This document shows, one piece after another, positions 53,855 through 61,790 of a DNA stretch of 64,000 nucleotides (positions are counted from its first letter, which is position 1; each line of letters starts with the position of its first letter). Made by a program: the position numbers and the translations under genes. The notes beneath the pieces are model-generated. The model ran no database searches. It had not been told where the DNA came from and saw only the letters and a list, made by a program, of their open reading frames with translations. Source of the stretch: Euryarchaeota archaeon Ods02 (lineage in GTDB: Archaea; Halobacteriota; Halobacteria; Halobacteriales; Halorutilaceae); contig JAQZDA010000002.1 of the NCBI GenBank assembly GCA_028751075.1, positions 1 through 64,000 on the forward strand, written 5' to 3'.

Positions 53855-54898
53855 ATGGATAGGACCACCTACATTCTGGTGGCGCTGGCTATAACGGTTG
53901 CTCTGGGGGGGACTGGCTACCTTGTCGATGGTAACCCACTCGACGAGACAGTGATGAACTCCGTCGAAACCGACGAACGCACCCCCAACGAACCACAAAC
54001 CGACGAATCCCCACCGGAAGAGAAACCGGATGACAGCGTTCCGCCCGACGATACCTCTAAGGACCCAGAGGTAGAGGCAGAGGAGGACGAGGTAGATCCG
54101 GGGATATGTACGAGTGTCGGAAACCAAAACGACGAGTCGCCCACGGGTACACGATATGTAACTGCGATAGAGTCCGGCGAACGCTCGCACTGGCAGCCTG
54201 AGGAGAACGTGTCACTGGAGACCGACGTACCAACCTACGAGGTTACCCGTTACCCCTGCACCGACCCAACTCCTGAACAGATTGATGCAGCCTGGGAGCT
54301 GTACAACAGGACCTACGAAGCAGCGGCAGACACCGGACTTTTCGACTATGAAAACGCGTCAGAGGAGGGTTACAGAGTACACGACTACCTCCATTACTTC
54401 CACGAAGACCACTACCTCGACGAGGACAACCTGAACCCCCACCGGCCGGAATCCCTGGTCTACTTCACCGACTTCGAAGAAGACATAGAGAACGTGAAGG
54501 ACGCGGACGACAAGACCCTCGCGGGAGTCATGTACCTGGCTGACGGTATCAGGTCAGAGGGACCGGAGGTAGGCGGACCGCTCACGAAGTGGCACTACCA
54601 CCCTCAGGCCACGAAAGAATGCTTCAGAAGCAGACTTAACGAGGGCATCGACTTCGAGGGGTTCGAATGCGAGGATGGAGCCGAGAAAGCCTACCGGAGC
54701 CCAGAGATGATTCACGTCTGGTTCGTCGAAGCCCCGGAGGGGCCGTTCTCCACCGAGATGCCTACTACAGAACGAGCCACCCGGGTACACCGAGAGATAG
54801 AAGCGGGAGAAGGTAAACCTCCGAAGATGTCGAGGTCTGAGTTCGAAGAACAGCTCGAGAGGAACCCCACTAGCTACCACGACCAGAAACCAGAATAA
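53855..54898 (+). CDS. Secreted 'WHYHP' family protein, unknown function (member 3)
   Basis: 347 aa from ATG 53855 (MDRTTYILVALAITVALGG), chosen because the 33614 paralogue starts MDRTKVFALAVLF and because of TATA spacing. A signal anchor and acidic linker precede the conserved domain: T-R-Y-V, T-R-Y-P-C-T-D-P, AWELYNRTYEAA, GGPLTKWHYHPQATKECF and MIHVWFVEAPEGPFSTEM. This member has an extra Cys directly after the W-H-Y-H-P motif and a Cys in place of the inserted loop, so a disulfide near the putative metal site is possible. A G7 run (53905-53911) lies in the signal-anchor coding region. Confidence 0.65.
   Translation: MDRTTYILVALAITVALGGTGYLVDGNPLDETVMNSVETDERTPNEPQTDESPPEEKPDDSVPPDDTSKDPEVEAEEDEVDPGICTSVGNQNDESPTGTRYVTAIESGERSHWQPEENVSLETDVPTYEVTRYPCTDPTPEQIDAAWELYNRTYEAAADTGLFDYENASEEGYRVHDYLHYFHEDHYLDEDNLNPHRPESLVYFTDFEEDIENVKDADDKTLAGVMYLADGIRSEGPEVGGPLTKWHYHPQATKECFRSRLNEGIDFEGFECEDGAEKAYRSPEMIHVWFVEAPEGPFSTEMPTTERATRVHREIEAGEGKPPKMSRSEFEEQLERNPTSYHDQKPE
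53905..53911 (+). repeat. G7 homopolymer in signal-anchor codons
   Basis: Seven G at codons for L-G-G-T in the N-terminal helix of WHYHP member 3. Slippage would abolish the protein early. Confidence 0.8.
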
Positions 54899-55066
54899 CA
54901 TCAGCTAACCGGTCGTCGAATCCCAAGCACTTTCTCGCTCACGGCATCTACACACCTACATTCACCCACTAGATTCTGAACCACTCGCCCGATGCCTTTT
55001 TCGTATACCACGCCGTATCAGCCTCAACAGATGCCCTGCCCGCACAGCGGCTCCGGCGGCGGAGAC

Positions 55067-56470
55067 ATGAGCCGTCACGACCCCCGCCGGCGCGCGGTCG
55101 AGCGCCGGGAGTTCCTGAAGAGCGCGGTAGCCATCGGCGGCGCGTCGGCGCTGTCGGCGTGTCTCGACCGCGAGGACGACGCCCCTCAGGGGTTCGGCAC
55201 ATCGTTCCACGACGAACTCGAGGAGAACCCGTTGCCGGAGGGTCAGCACGTCTTCGGACCCTACCTCGTCACCGACCCTCACGGCAACACCGTGGTGCCG
55301 ATGCACAACATCCTCCTTATGCTGGACTACCGGGGGGAGGACGGCGACCCCCCATCTGACGACGAGCGCCGGCGAGTGGAGGACGGCTTCCGCACCCTGG
55401 AGCGCGCGTATGAGTGGGGTGTCGGCGACGCCGTCAACGCCGTCGTCAACCACGGCTTATTGTTCGCGCACGGCTACAGCCCGTACTTCTTCGAACGGGT
55501 GTACGGCGAGCGTCCGGAGAAGCCTGCGTTGGACGCGGAGGAGCTCCTCGACGAGATAGACGACTTCCGCGTCGAAGATTTCGAACGGCCGGACGCCGAC
55601 CGGTACGACGCGTTCCTATACCTCACCAGCGGGTACGCCTCCAACGTCCTCGGCGCGGAGGAGGCGTTGTTCGGCGACCTCGACGAGGTCAACGGCGTCG
55701 AGGTCGAGGGCGGTCTCGACGACGTCTTCGAGGTGCGGGAGCGTCGCACGGGTTTCATCGGGCAGACGCTGGCGACCCGGCACTGGGAAGGCGTCGACGA
55801 CCCGGAGTCCAGCGTCGCGGAGCAGCCGGAGCGCGGGCTCGACGTCGCCAGCGAGTTCGACGACAACCCGATACCGATGGAGTCACCGCTGTTCATGGGC
55901 TTCAAATCAGGGTTCACCACCAACCTCCCGAGCGAGGACGACGTCACCATACAGGAGGGCAGCTGGAAGGACGGCACCGTCGCGCAGATATCCCGGACGA
56001 AGCTAGAGCTCGAAGACTGGTACCGGGAGGACCACGGCGACCGCGTCGAGATGATGTTCAGCCCTCGACACGACAAGGAGCAGGTGGGGGAGACGGCGCA
56101 GGATCTCGCGTCCAGCGACCGCCTGAGCGAGGAGATGGTGGACGCCGCCAGCGAAGACGCCCGTGACCGCGATGTAGTCGGCCACAGCCAGAAGCTCGCG
56201 GCGGCGCGCGACGACGGCTTCACGCCGAAGGTGACTCGGAGGGACTTCAACTCGACTGACGGCGGCGAAGCGGGTATGGAGTTCATCGGGTTCATGCGGG
56301 AGATTGACGCGTTCGTCGAGCTTCAGAGGGCGATGCACGGCGACCACCTCGACATCGAGCCCGAGCGGAACGGAATCCTGGAGTTCTTCGAGGTGCCGAA
56401 GCGGGCGACGTTCCTCGTGCCGCCGCGGCGTTTGAGGGCGTTGCCGACGCCGGAGCCGCGTCGAGCGTAG
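55067..56470 (+). CDS. Tat-exported DyP-peroxidase-like lipoprotein (copy 2)
   Basis: 467 aa from ATG 55067 (MSRHDPRRR); the frame is open to 54992 but those residues are not signal-like. Tat motif VERREFLKSA, lipobox ending at Cys32 (ALSAC). The same domain order as copy 1 at 3194, with an extra ~25 residues. At residues 277-284 the sequence reads MGFKSGFT: where active DyPs have the catalytic Asp of G-F-K-D-G, this protein has Ser281. His373 in VVGHSQKLA is in the heme-ligand position. A heme-binding but non-classical role is likely. Its last 44 codons (56336-56470) are the source or relative of the fragments scattered downstream at 58825, 59997, 60894 and 62842. Confidence 0.75.
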   Translation: MSRHDPRRRAVERREFLKSAVAIGGASALSACLDREDDAPQGFGTSFHDELEENPLPEGQHVFGPYLVTDPHGNTVVPMHNILLMLDYRGEDGDPPSDDERRRVEDGFRTLERAYEWGVGDAVNAVVNHGLLFAHGYSPYFFERVYGERPEKPALDAEELLDEIDDFRVEDFERPDADRYDAFLYLTSGYASNVLGAEEALFGDLDEVNGVEVEGGLDDVFEVRERRTGFIGQTLATRHWEGVDDPESSVAEQPERGLDVASEFDDNPIPMESPLFMGFKSGFTTNLPSEDDVTIQEGSWKDGTVAQISRTKLELEDWYREDHGDRVEMMFSPRHDKEQVGETAQDLASSDRLSEEMVDAASEDARDRDVVGHSQKLAAARDDGFTPKVTRRDFNSTDGGEAGMEFIGFMREIDAFVELQRAMHGDHLDIEPERNGILEFFEVPKRATFLVPPRRLRALPTPEPRRA

Positions 56471-56518
56471 GGGTCGTGGGTGTTACCCCCAGGATATATG
56501 GCTTCGGAACCTGGCTCT

Positions 56519-57223
56519 TTATCTATGCCCTGAGGCGTCGAGTTCTTGCAGCTGTAGCTCCAGTGATTCGGCTACTTCCTCTACGTGACCGGTGGGAAAG
56601 CTTCCTTGTTCGAAGACTCCTTTGAACGAGTCCTCGAAGCTCTCCTGTTCGAACCGTTCGAGGGTTCTCTCTATCTGTTCGACGAGGGCTTCCGGTCTTC
56701 CTCTATGCAGGTGGGTTCCTACGCTGTCGAGCTCCGTCTCCGCGGCGATGACCAGCAGGTCTCTGGCGTCGGCTAACCGACCGCTGTGTATCTTGAGTGC
56801 GAACAGTAGAGAGGGTTCAGGCACTCTTGCTTCGAGACCCTTCTCAATCTCGAGCGGTTCTACGACGCTGTGTTCCCGGAGGTAGCTGTACGACCATTCG
56901 GCGTCGGTCTGACGACACCGTAACGCATCGACGACTGCGTCGAACTCGACGGAGTGCTCGCCTACCGGCTTCGTGTACCGGAGTACACGGCCTTCGTATA
57001 CGTTCCCTACGTCGGCTTCGAACTCTTTCGTGTACCCTTTCTCTGAAAGCAAGTGGCTGTAGTCGTCTACCGCGTCTTCAGGGAGCACCATGTCGATGTC
57101 CGCGGTGAAACGTGTCTGGAAAGCCGATACCGCCCAACCGCCGACGAGAACGTAGGGCAACTTTTCTTCGTGTATCGTTCGGTGGGTGTCGACGAGCTCG
57201 CTCTGTCGCTCTGACAGGCTCAT
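56519..57223 (-). CDS. AbiEii-like nucleotidyltransferase toxin
   Basis: 234 aa. The N-terminal nucleotidyltransferase core has VLVGGWAVSAF (residues 26-36) followed by R-F-T-A-D-I-D-M-V-L with Asp42 and Asp44 as metal ligands, as in AbiEii/MNT-type toxins. Such enzymes modify tRNA or proteins in type IV-like toxin-antitoxin and phage-defence systems. The start overlaps the end of the antitoxin gene by 4 bp. This is the only toxin-antitoxin module of the island on the minus strand. Confidence 0.75.
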   Translation of the reverse strand: MSLSERQSELVDTHRTIHEEKLPYVLVGGWAVSAFQTRFTADIDMVLPEDAVDDYSHLLSEKGYTKEFEADVGNVYEGRVLRYTKPVGEHSVEFDAVVDALRCRQTDAEWSYSYLREHSVVEPLEIEKGLEARVPEPSLLFALKIHSGRLADARDLLVIAAETELDSVGTHLHRGRPEALVEQIERTLERFEQESFEDSFKGVFEQGSFPTGHVEEVAESLELQLQELDASGHR

Positions 57224-57921
57224 CTCTGTTTCCCCGTACGTTCAGCCCGGTGAGCTGGGTCGATATCCATCTCGACGTCGTGCTCGTCTGCGATCATCTC
57301 GAGCGCGGGCTCGTATGCTGCTCGGTTCTCGACCATCATATCTACGGTTTCGTCCAACGGAGTGACGGGGTTGCCGTCTATCCATTCGATGTCGATGCCG
57401 TCGTCGACGGGGAACAGGACGTAATATACCCCCGGGGCACCGTCTACCTCTTCCTGGTCGATCCTTCTCTCGACCGAGGATTTCAGGCCGTACTCGTGGA
57501 AGAACTCCATCCATCTCTCCAGGTCTCCGCTGTGGATCTTCAGGAACACGGGGTAGTCGTCGTGGCTCCGAGCTATCTGGTAACCTCCGCTGGTCCAGAC
57601 GTAGGCGGCGTCGATCTCCGTGTACGCGAACTCGGTTCCAGCGAAATGCGGTACAACGTATGCCTCTTCCTGTGAAGGCTGTCCGCGACGGTACAGCGCC
57701 GCCATCATATCGTAGTACCGTCGGCGGATCTCGTAGTCCACCACTCCAACCCCGCTATCGTCTATTGAGATGATGTCCTCTCGTTCTAACCTCTCGACCC
57801 AGTCGTACACCCACGAGTACGAGACATCGATCTTATCCGAGATACGGTTTATAGAGTCTCCTCTCTTCGATGCAAGGACTATCCTCGCCGGTGTCGGCTT
57901 CATCAACTCGGTGTTGACCAT
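57220..57921 (-). CDS. AbiEi-like winged-helix antitoxin/repressor
   Basis: 233 aa. An N-terminal helix-turn-helix (DSINRISDKIDVSYSWVYDW, about residues 22-41) is followed by a domain resembling the archaeal AbiEi-type partner (YPVFLKIHSGDLERWMEFF). It is encoded first and overlaps the toxin by 4 bp, the standard order. It probably autoregulates through its winged helix. The start codon is ATG at 57921, close to an AT-rich stretch at 57925-57950. Confidence 0.65.
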   Translation of the reverse strand: MVNTELMKPTPARIVLASKRGDSINRISDKIDVSYSWVYDWVERLEREDIISIDDSGVGVVDYEIRRRYYDMMAALYRRGQPSQEEAYVVPHFAGTEFAYTEIDAAYVWTSGGYQIARSHDDYPVFLKIHSGDLERWMEFFHEYGLKSSVERRIDQEEVDGAPGVYYVLFPVDDGIDIEWIDGNPVTPLDETVDMMVENRAAYEPALEMIADEHDVEMDIDPAHRAERTGKQR

Positions 57922-58080
57922 GTCCTATCAGTTATCTCTATAGAGATAGGTAAGCAAAAACGTTTCTACCGTGGGTGTTGGGGGTGACATCGAGTGGTTA
58001 TGTGTCCCACACCCACCAAACAGTGATGGTATTTGTACCATAGGTTTATCTTGGGGGCTCACCTAATAAGGAACGTAGGG

Positions 58081-58367
58081 ATGACGGAAGCCGATACGGT
58101 GATTGAGTACACCGACTACGACGCGACGAAGCAACGGTCGAGTCGGTGACGGTGGTGAAGACCGACGACCGCGAGTACCCCAGCGGATGGAAGTACCGTC
58201 TCCACTACGGAACCACGGAAGGTGAAACCATAGTTCGGTACGATAACAGCCACGAACGCTCGAAAGGACACGAACGACACATCGGGGACAGGATCGCGGT
58301 GATAGAGTTCACGTCGATGACCGACGTGCTCCAACGGTTCTACCGGGACGTGGACGAGATGGGGTAG
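58081..58367 (+). pseudogene. tumE: TumE-family toxin, frameshifted near its N-terminus
   Basis: The frame from ATG 58081 starts like TumE/DUF6516 proteins (ADTVIEYTDYDAT) but stops at 58147. The rest of the family sequence (VESVTVVKTDDREYPSGWK to FYRDVDEMG, stop 58365-58367) is in another frame and overlaps from about 58119. A one- or two-base indel near 58120-58130 explains it. A GTG at 58146 could still give a 73-aa truncated product. The paired antitoxin gene follows intact. TumE proteins are ribonuclease-type toxins of TumA/TumE modules. Confidence 0.65.
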
Positions 58368-58393
58368 AGGCTTCCGTTACGGATGTGATAACC

Positions 58394-58774
58394 ATGACAG
58401 AGAAGAAAACGCTTGAAGTCAGGGTACAGCCCACTGAAGAACTTCGGGATGAGACGCTGGAGAAGGTCGAGGCAATCGAAGGTGACGAGGACGTCGAAGA
58501 CCTTCACGTCCTCAACCTGTCGAGCGAGCGAGAGCTCTCGCGGCTGATGAGCGAGAAGAACCTCGAACTCCTCCATGCGATCGCCGAACTCGAACCGTCG
58601 AGCATGCGTGAGCTCGCCGACCTCGTCGACCGCGACTTCCGAGAGGTGCACAGGAACCTCGAAGAGCTCGAGAACCTCGACGTCATCGAGTTCGAGGAAG
58701 ACGGACGAACCAGGAAGCCGGAGCTGTGGTACGACACCATAGAGGTGAACGTAGACCTCGCCGTGGAGGCCTGA
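58394..58774 (+). CDS. tumA: TumA-like winged-helix antitoxin (HVO_A0114 family)
   Basis: 126 aa from ATG 58394 (a start three codons earlier is possible). The region SMRELADLVDRDFREVHRNL (about residues 73-92) is the helix-turn-helix, followed by the wing (DVIEFEEDGRTRKPELWYD). This is the haloarchaeal HVO_A0114-like DNA-binding family that sits next to TumE toxins. The antitoxin is intact while its toxin is frameshifted, as expected when the toxin is lost first. Confidence 0.7.
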   Translation: MTEKKTLEVRVQPTEELRDETLEKVEAIEGDEDVEDLHVLNLSSERELSRLMSEKNLELLHAIAELEPSSMRELADLVDRDFREVHRNLEELENLDVIEFEEDGRTRKPELWYDTIEVNVDLAVEA

Positions 58775-58824
58775 ACGGAGCCGGAACTCATCTTCCAGGA
58801 GACCTTCCTCTACCTCTATCCGTA

Positions 58825-58918
58825 GGGATAACTGCTCCTCTTCGAGGTACCGAGCCTGGCGACGTATCTGGTGCCGCCGCGGCGGTTGAGGGCGTTGCCG
58901 CCGGTGGAGCCCATGTGA
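58825..58918 (+). pseudogene. DyP-like gene 3'-end fragment (tail 1)
   Basis: In frame from about 58832 it reads LLLFEVPSLATYLVPPRRLR and ends A-L-P-P-V-E-P-M-stop (58916-58918). This matches the C-terminus of the DyP-like protein at 55067 (F-F-E-V-P-K-R-A-T-F-L-V-P-P-R-R-L-R-A-L-P). Nothing upstream of it resembles the rest of that gene. It separates the TumE/TumA module from a decayed DUF433/DUF5615 module. Confidence 0.85.
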
Positions 58919-58978
58919 TGTTAGATAGATTGGTGGACGAGTATTAGGGGTGAAGCGTGGGTGGAGGGTGCTTACTCG

Positions 58979-59001
58979 GCAGCTGCTAAACGCTTAAACG
59001 T
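58979..59001 (+). promoter_or_regulatory. Duplicated promoter of DUF433 module (copy 1)
   Basis: 23 nt identical to 62137-62159, containing a CGCTTAAAC TATA box about 27 nt before the ATG at 59022. In both places it directly precedes an MTIVETE-type start. Confidence 0.7.
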
Positions 59002-59021
59002 GAGCGGAGTTAGATACGTGT

Positions 59022-59143
59022 ATGACGATCGTGGAGACGGAGGGCACGCTCGGCGGACCGCCGACGCCGAACTGCTGGAAGCCTGCTCTGTGGAGGCACG
59101 TGTCTTGCTCACGAACGACAACGACTTCGCGTTACTACGCTGA
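59022..59143 (+). pseudogene. Deletion remnant of a DUF433/DUF5615 module
   Basis: It begins ATG with codons for MTIVETEGTLGG, the start of the DUF433 antitoxin at 62181. It then jumps out of frame into the middle of a DUF5615 toxin, encoding D-A-E-L-L-E-A-C-S-V-E-A then RVLLTNDNDFALLR and a stop at 59141-59143. The intact toxin at 62457 has DLLENCAEDGRVLLTNDRDF at the same place. One internal deletion removed the rest of both genes. Confidence 0.75.
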
Positions 59144-59154
59144 GGCAGGCGTGA

Positions 59155-59189
59155 GTAACTGTTTTAACGTTGAGTCACGTTAGTATCAG
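59155..59189 (+). promoter_or_regulatory. Repeated antitoxin promoter element, copy A
   Basis: GTAACTGTTTTAACGTTGAG is shared, with few changes, with 60124-60150 and 61818-61852. Its TTTTAACG box lies about 30 nt before the TTG start at 59195. Confidence 0.65.
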
Positions 59190-59194
59190 CTGGT

Positions 59195-59434
59195 TTGAGC
59201 ACTGAAAGACGCAAGATCACGCTTACGCAGGAAGAAGGTCTGTGGAAGGCTGTGGACGAGGAAACGGACGTAGAGGTCCGTATGGAGGACCGGCAGGATT
59301 CTCTGGCCGAGCTCGACCGTCTTGTGGACGCTGACGACTTTTCCGACGACCCTTTTTTCACCGCCCCTACGTTCACTACTGGCGACTGTAACGTGTCGGA
59401 GAACGTAGACGAACACCTGAATGAATCCGGATGA
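59195..59434 (+). CDS. Antitoxin partner of PIN toxin
   Basis: 79 aa starting with TTG. A short strand-rich N-terminus (KITLTQEEGLWKAVDEETD) is followed by an acidic helix. It overlaps the PIN gene by ATGA. A decayed copy of this same gene lies at 61857-62098. It is not a VapB family that can be named, but size, position and overlap make it the antitoxin. Confidence 0.6.
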   Translation: MSTERRKITLTQEEGLWKAVDEETDVEVRMEDRQDSLAELDRLVDADDFSDDPFFTAPTFTTGDCNVSENVDEHLNESG

Positions 59435-59883
59435 CATCTGACCGACGACCGAGTCCGCTTTTCGTCGACACTGGCGCACTGTACGCGCGTTTCGTATCCG
59501 ACGACGATAACCACGACGCAGCCATGTCGGTGTTCGATGGTGTACGAGACGGGGAACTTCGATATCGTCCACTTTACACGACGCGGTACGTTCTATCCGA
59601 GCTTACGCGTCTCCTGCTCTACAGGAAGGGTCACGAACAGGCTGCCACGGCGTTAAACGCAGTCAAAGCAAGCGCGGCTTTCATAGTCCTTTCACCCACG
59701 AATCACGAATACGAACTGGCTTGTGAACGGTTCGCGCAGTTCGGCGACCAAAAGATAACTCTGGTTGACCACCTTACAAGCGCCATGGCTGATACGCGTG
59801 AAGTTGAACACATCTTCAGCTTTGACTCTGACTTCCAGACGCTTGGATTCGTAGTACTGCCCGAGGATACAGGAGACATCTAG
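59431..59883 (+). CDS. VapC-like PIN-domain toxin
   Basis: 150 aa. The PIN acidic residues are present: Asp in LFVDTGALYARF (about residue 13), Glu in YVLSELTRLLL, Asp in ITLVDHLTSAMA (about 111) and Asp in FSFDSDF (about 129-131). It is predicted to be an RNA-cleaving toxin with Mg2+-dependent activity. It is translationally coupled to the antitoxin at 59195. Confidence 0.85.
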   Translation: MTSDRRPSPLFVDTGALYARFVSDDDNHDAAMSVFDGVRDGELRYRPLYTTRYVLSELTRLLLYRKGHEQAATALNAVKASAAFIVLSPTNHEYELACERFAQFGDQKITLVDHLTSAMADTREVEHIFSFDSDFQTLGFVVLPEDTGDI

Positions 59884-59996
59884 CTGATGAACCATATTCC
59901 CAGTGGTGAACTATAGCGCTACCTCACTTTTCCACCAATACCGAACAAACTAGTAGCTATTGACGGAATCGAGTATAACTTGTAATATGAAAAACC

Positions 59997-60123
59997 CACT
60001 GCGACCACGTCGAACACGAACCCGAACGTAACGGCATCCTCGACTTCTTCGACGTACCCAGCAGGGCGACGTATCTGGTGCCGCCGCGACGTTTGAAGAC
60101 GTCCGCCGGTGGAGCCGGTGTAG
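59997..60123 (+). pseudogene. DyP-like gene 3'-end fragment (tail 2)
   Basis: It starts at the codon equivalent to His424 of the 55067 protein and reads HCDHVEHEPERNGILDFFD, then VPSRATYLVPPRRLK. A 2-bp deletion near 60100 then shifts the frame, so the original stop (TAG 60121-60123) is no longer in frame. No other part of the gene is nearby. The end of the tail runs directly into the next repeated antitoxin promoter. Confidence 0.85.
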
Positions 60124-60150
60124 CGAACTGTTTTAACGCTGAAGCACCAA
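60124..60150 (+). promoter_or_regulatory. Repeated antitoxin promoter element, copy B
   Basis: CGAACTGTTTTAACGCTGAA follows the tail 2 stop without a gap. TTTTAACG is about 26 nt before the ATG at 60160. Confidence 0.55.
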
Positions 60151-60159
60151 CATCTCGGT

Positions 60160-60354
60160 ATGAGCGAGAGCGAGGACACGGCTGATCTGGGGCGGCGTCT
60201 GCTTCAGAAGTCGCGTACAGTTGGTTTGAGGTCGAAGATGGAGGGGTTCGTGGAGGAGCACTCGGGGTCAGACAAGGTTCTGAAGGAGATTCGGAGGTGT
60301 GATGGGGGATCCATGTCCGAGATGGTTGACGAAGGACGTGAAGAACGGATTTAG
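60160..60354 (+). CDS. Small antitoxin-like protein
   Basis: 64 aa, helical and charged (DLGRRLLQKSRTVGLRSKM). Its TAG stop is followed immediately by the ATG of a PIN gene, so it is most likely the cognate antitoxin. It differs in sequence from the 59195 antitoxin although both are driven by related promoter repeats. Confidence 0.5.
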   Translation: MSESEDTADLGRRLLQKSRTVGLRSKMEGFVEEHSGSDKVLKEIRRCDGGSMSEMVDEGREERI

Positions 60355-60792
60355 ATGGAGCACCTGTTCTTCGACACGTCCGCCCTCGTAAAGAGGTACC
60401 ACGAGGAGGAAGGTACGGAGGCCGTGGACGCGCTCGTTGAAGACTAGCAGAATCAGGTAATAATCAGCTCGCTTTCGGTGATAGAGTCCGCGTCGGCGTT
60501 CCGCAGGAAACACAACCGTGGAGAGCTCTCCGAGGACAGGATGAACCGTCTGCTTTCGGAGTTCTTCGAGGAAGCGTTGGAGGCCTTCGTCATCGTTCCG
60601 CTATCGGAACCTATCACCGAGTATTCCTTCGACCTCGTGCTCGAGGACGACCTTCGAACCCTCGACAGTCTACAGCTGTCGACTGTCCTGTCGATGGAGA
60701 ACGAGGATATAGTCTTCGTTTCCGCGGATACGAAGCTGAACGAGGTGGCGGGTGAACGGGGGCTGGAGACGGTCAATCCAACGGAGCCTTAG
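60355..60792 (+). pseudogene. VapC-like PIN-domain toxin with in-frame TAG
   Basis: MEHLFFDTSALVKRYHEEEG is a typical PIN start, then TAG interrupts at 60445-60447 (codon 31), and the frame continues intact to 60792. All four acidic positions remain: Asp in FFDTSAL, Glu in SVIESASAF, Asp in LRTLDSLQL and Asp in FVSADTKL. A single base change (for example CAG to TAG) explains it. TAG is a normal stop for many genes here, so reassignment is unlikely. Inactivation by nonsense mutation is the simplest reading. Confidence 0.8.
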
Positions 60793-60893
60793 TTCGTCCA
60801 TTCGGGAGATCTCTGCATCCCTGTCTACCCCAGCGCTGGTCGAGTGACGCTACCGCAAGCAGGAACTGGGTCGACCGGAGAGAAAAGACGGTT

Positions 60894-61043
60894 CACGGCG
60901 ACCGCCTCGATGTCGAGCCCGGCCGGCACGGTACAGCTGATTTCATCAAAATGCCGAATCGGGCGACGTATCTGGTGCCGCCGCGGCGGCTGCGCGCTCT
61001 TCCCCCGACCGAGCAGCAACCGCGGAAAGATGGCTACGAGTAA
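60894..61043 (+). pseudogene. DyP-like gene 3'-end fragment (tail 3)
   Basis: It starts at the same codon as tails 2 and 4 (H-G-D) and is open to a TAA at 61041-61043: HGDRLDVEPGRHGTADFIK, then MPNRATYLVPPRRLRALPPT, then a longer unrelated end. It is the most diverged in the middle but has an intact frame. No start codon or promoter is attached. Confidence 0.8.
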
Positions 61044-61104
61044 CGGCACCAACCGACCTTACATATACCCAAGGACTATATCTTTACCCCGGTTATAGTA
61101 GGAT

Positions 61105-61341
61105 ATGAGCCAGAGTATACGACGGGAAGATACCACGGAAGGCGTGACTGTAATCGACGAGAGGACGGGAGAGAAGGTCACCGCCGATACGTACGTCGAG
61201 GCTCTTGAGGAACTCGCCCAGCACCTGAGCAACCTCACCACGCTCGACAGGCTCTTCGATGACGTTCAGGAGAGGTTCGAGGAAGAGGGTGTCACTGAAG
61301 AGGACGTCGAAGAGGCTATAGAATGGGCGAGAGATCAGTAG
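61105..61341 (+). CDS. Antitoxin partner of PIN_3-type toxin
   Basis: 78 aa, helical and acidic (TADTYVEALEELAQHLSN; VTEEDVEEAIEWARDQ). An ACTATATC box lies about 26 nt upstream. The 3' end overlaps the toxin by 19 bp. Size and layout match small antitoxins of COG1569-type pairs. Confidence 0.65.
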   Translation: MSQSIRREDTTEGVTVIDERTGEKVTADTYVEALEELAQHLSNLTTLDRLFDDVQERFEEEGVTEEDVEEAIEWARDQ

Positions 61342-61739
61342 TCTACGACACGAACACCATCATCTCGGCTCTGGGGTTCGATGGGAGCCCTCAGATAGCC
61401 CTTTTCATCGGATTTACACGCGGATGGGACATGTACTTCTCCGAGGAGATTCTGACCGAGGTCGAACGCGTCATGGGCTACGACAAGCTACCGATCACGG
61501 AAGAAACGGCAGATCTGTTCCTCACGATTGTGAGGGATGAAGGAATCCGGGTCGAAACTGATGTCTCGGTGGATGCTTCCGACGATCCCGACGACAACAA
61601 GTTCCTGGAGTGTGCGCTGGAAGCCGACGCCGGATATCTGGTTTCCGGCGACAGAGATCTGCTTGAGCTGAACGAGTTCCGCGGTGTCGATATAGTTGAC
61701 GCCGGCGAGTTCCTCGAACACCGGACGAAGTTCGACTGA
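61323..61739 (+). CDS. PIN_3-family toxin (COG1569-type)
   Basis: 138 aa. VVYDTNTIISALGFDGSP is the typical PIN_3 start with the first catalytic Asp. Glu is in ILTEVERVM, and DDPDDNKFLECALEADAGYL then SGDRDLLEL carry the remaining acidic residues. It is intact. A putative endoribonuclease toxin, overlapping its antitoxin. Confidence 0.85.
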   Translation: MGERSVVYDTNTIISALGFDGSPQIALFIGFTRGWDMYFSEEILTEVERVMGYDKLPITEETADLFLTIVRDEGIRVETDVSVDASDDPDDNKFLECALEADAGYLVSGDRDLLELNEFRGVDIVDAGEFLEHRTKFD

Positions 61740-61790
61740 TCTTTCCGAGAGCTCGATCCGTACTGCTAGCTGTCGAGCAAACCGGTTACT

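Noticed and set aside
60355-60792. TAG reassigned to an amino acid (pyrrolysine-type decoding)
   Set aside because: Many intact genes in the window end at TAG, including those ending at 3132, 13459 and 30642. A nonsense mutation explains the single internal TAG.
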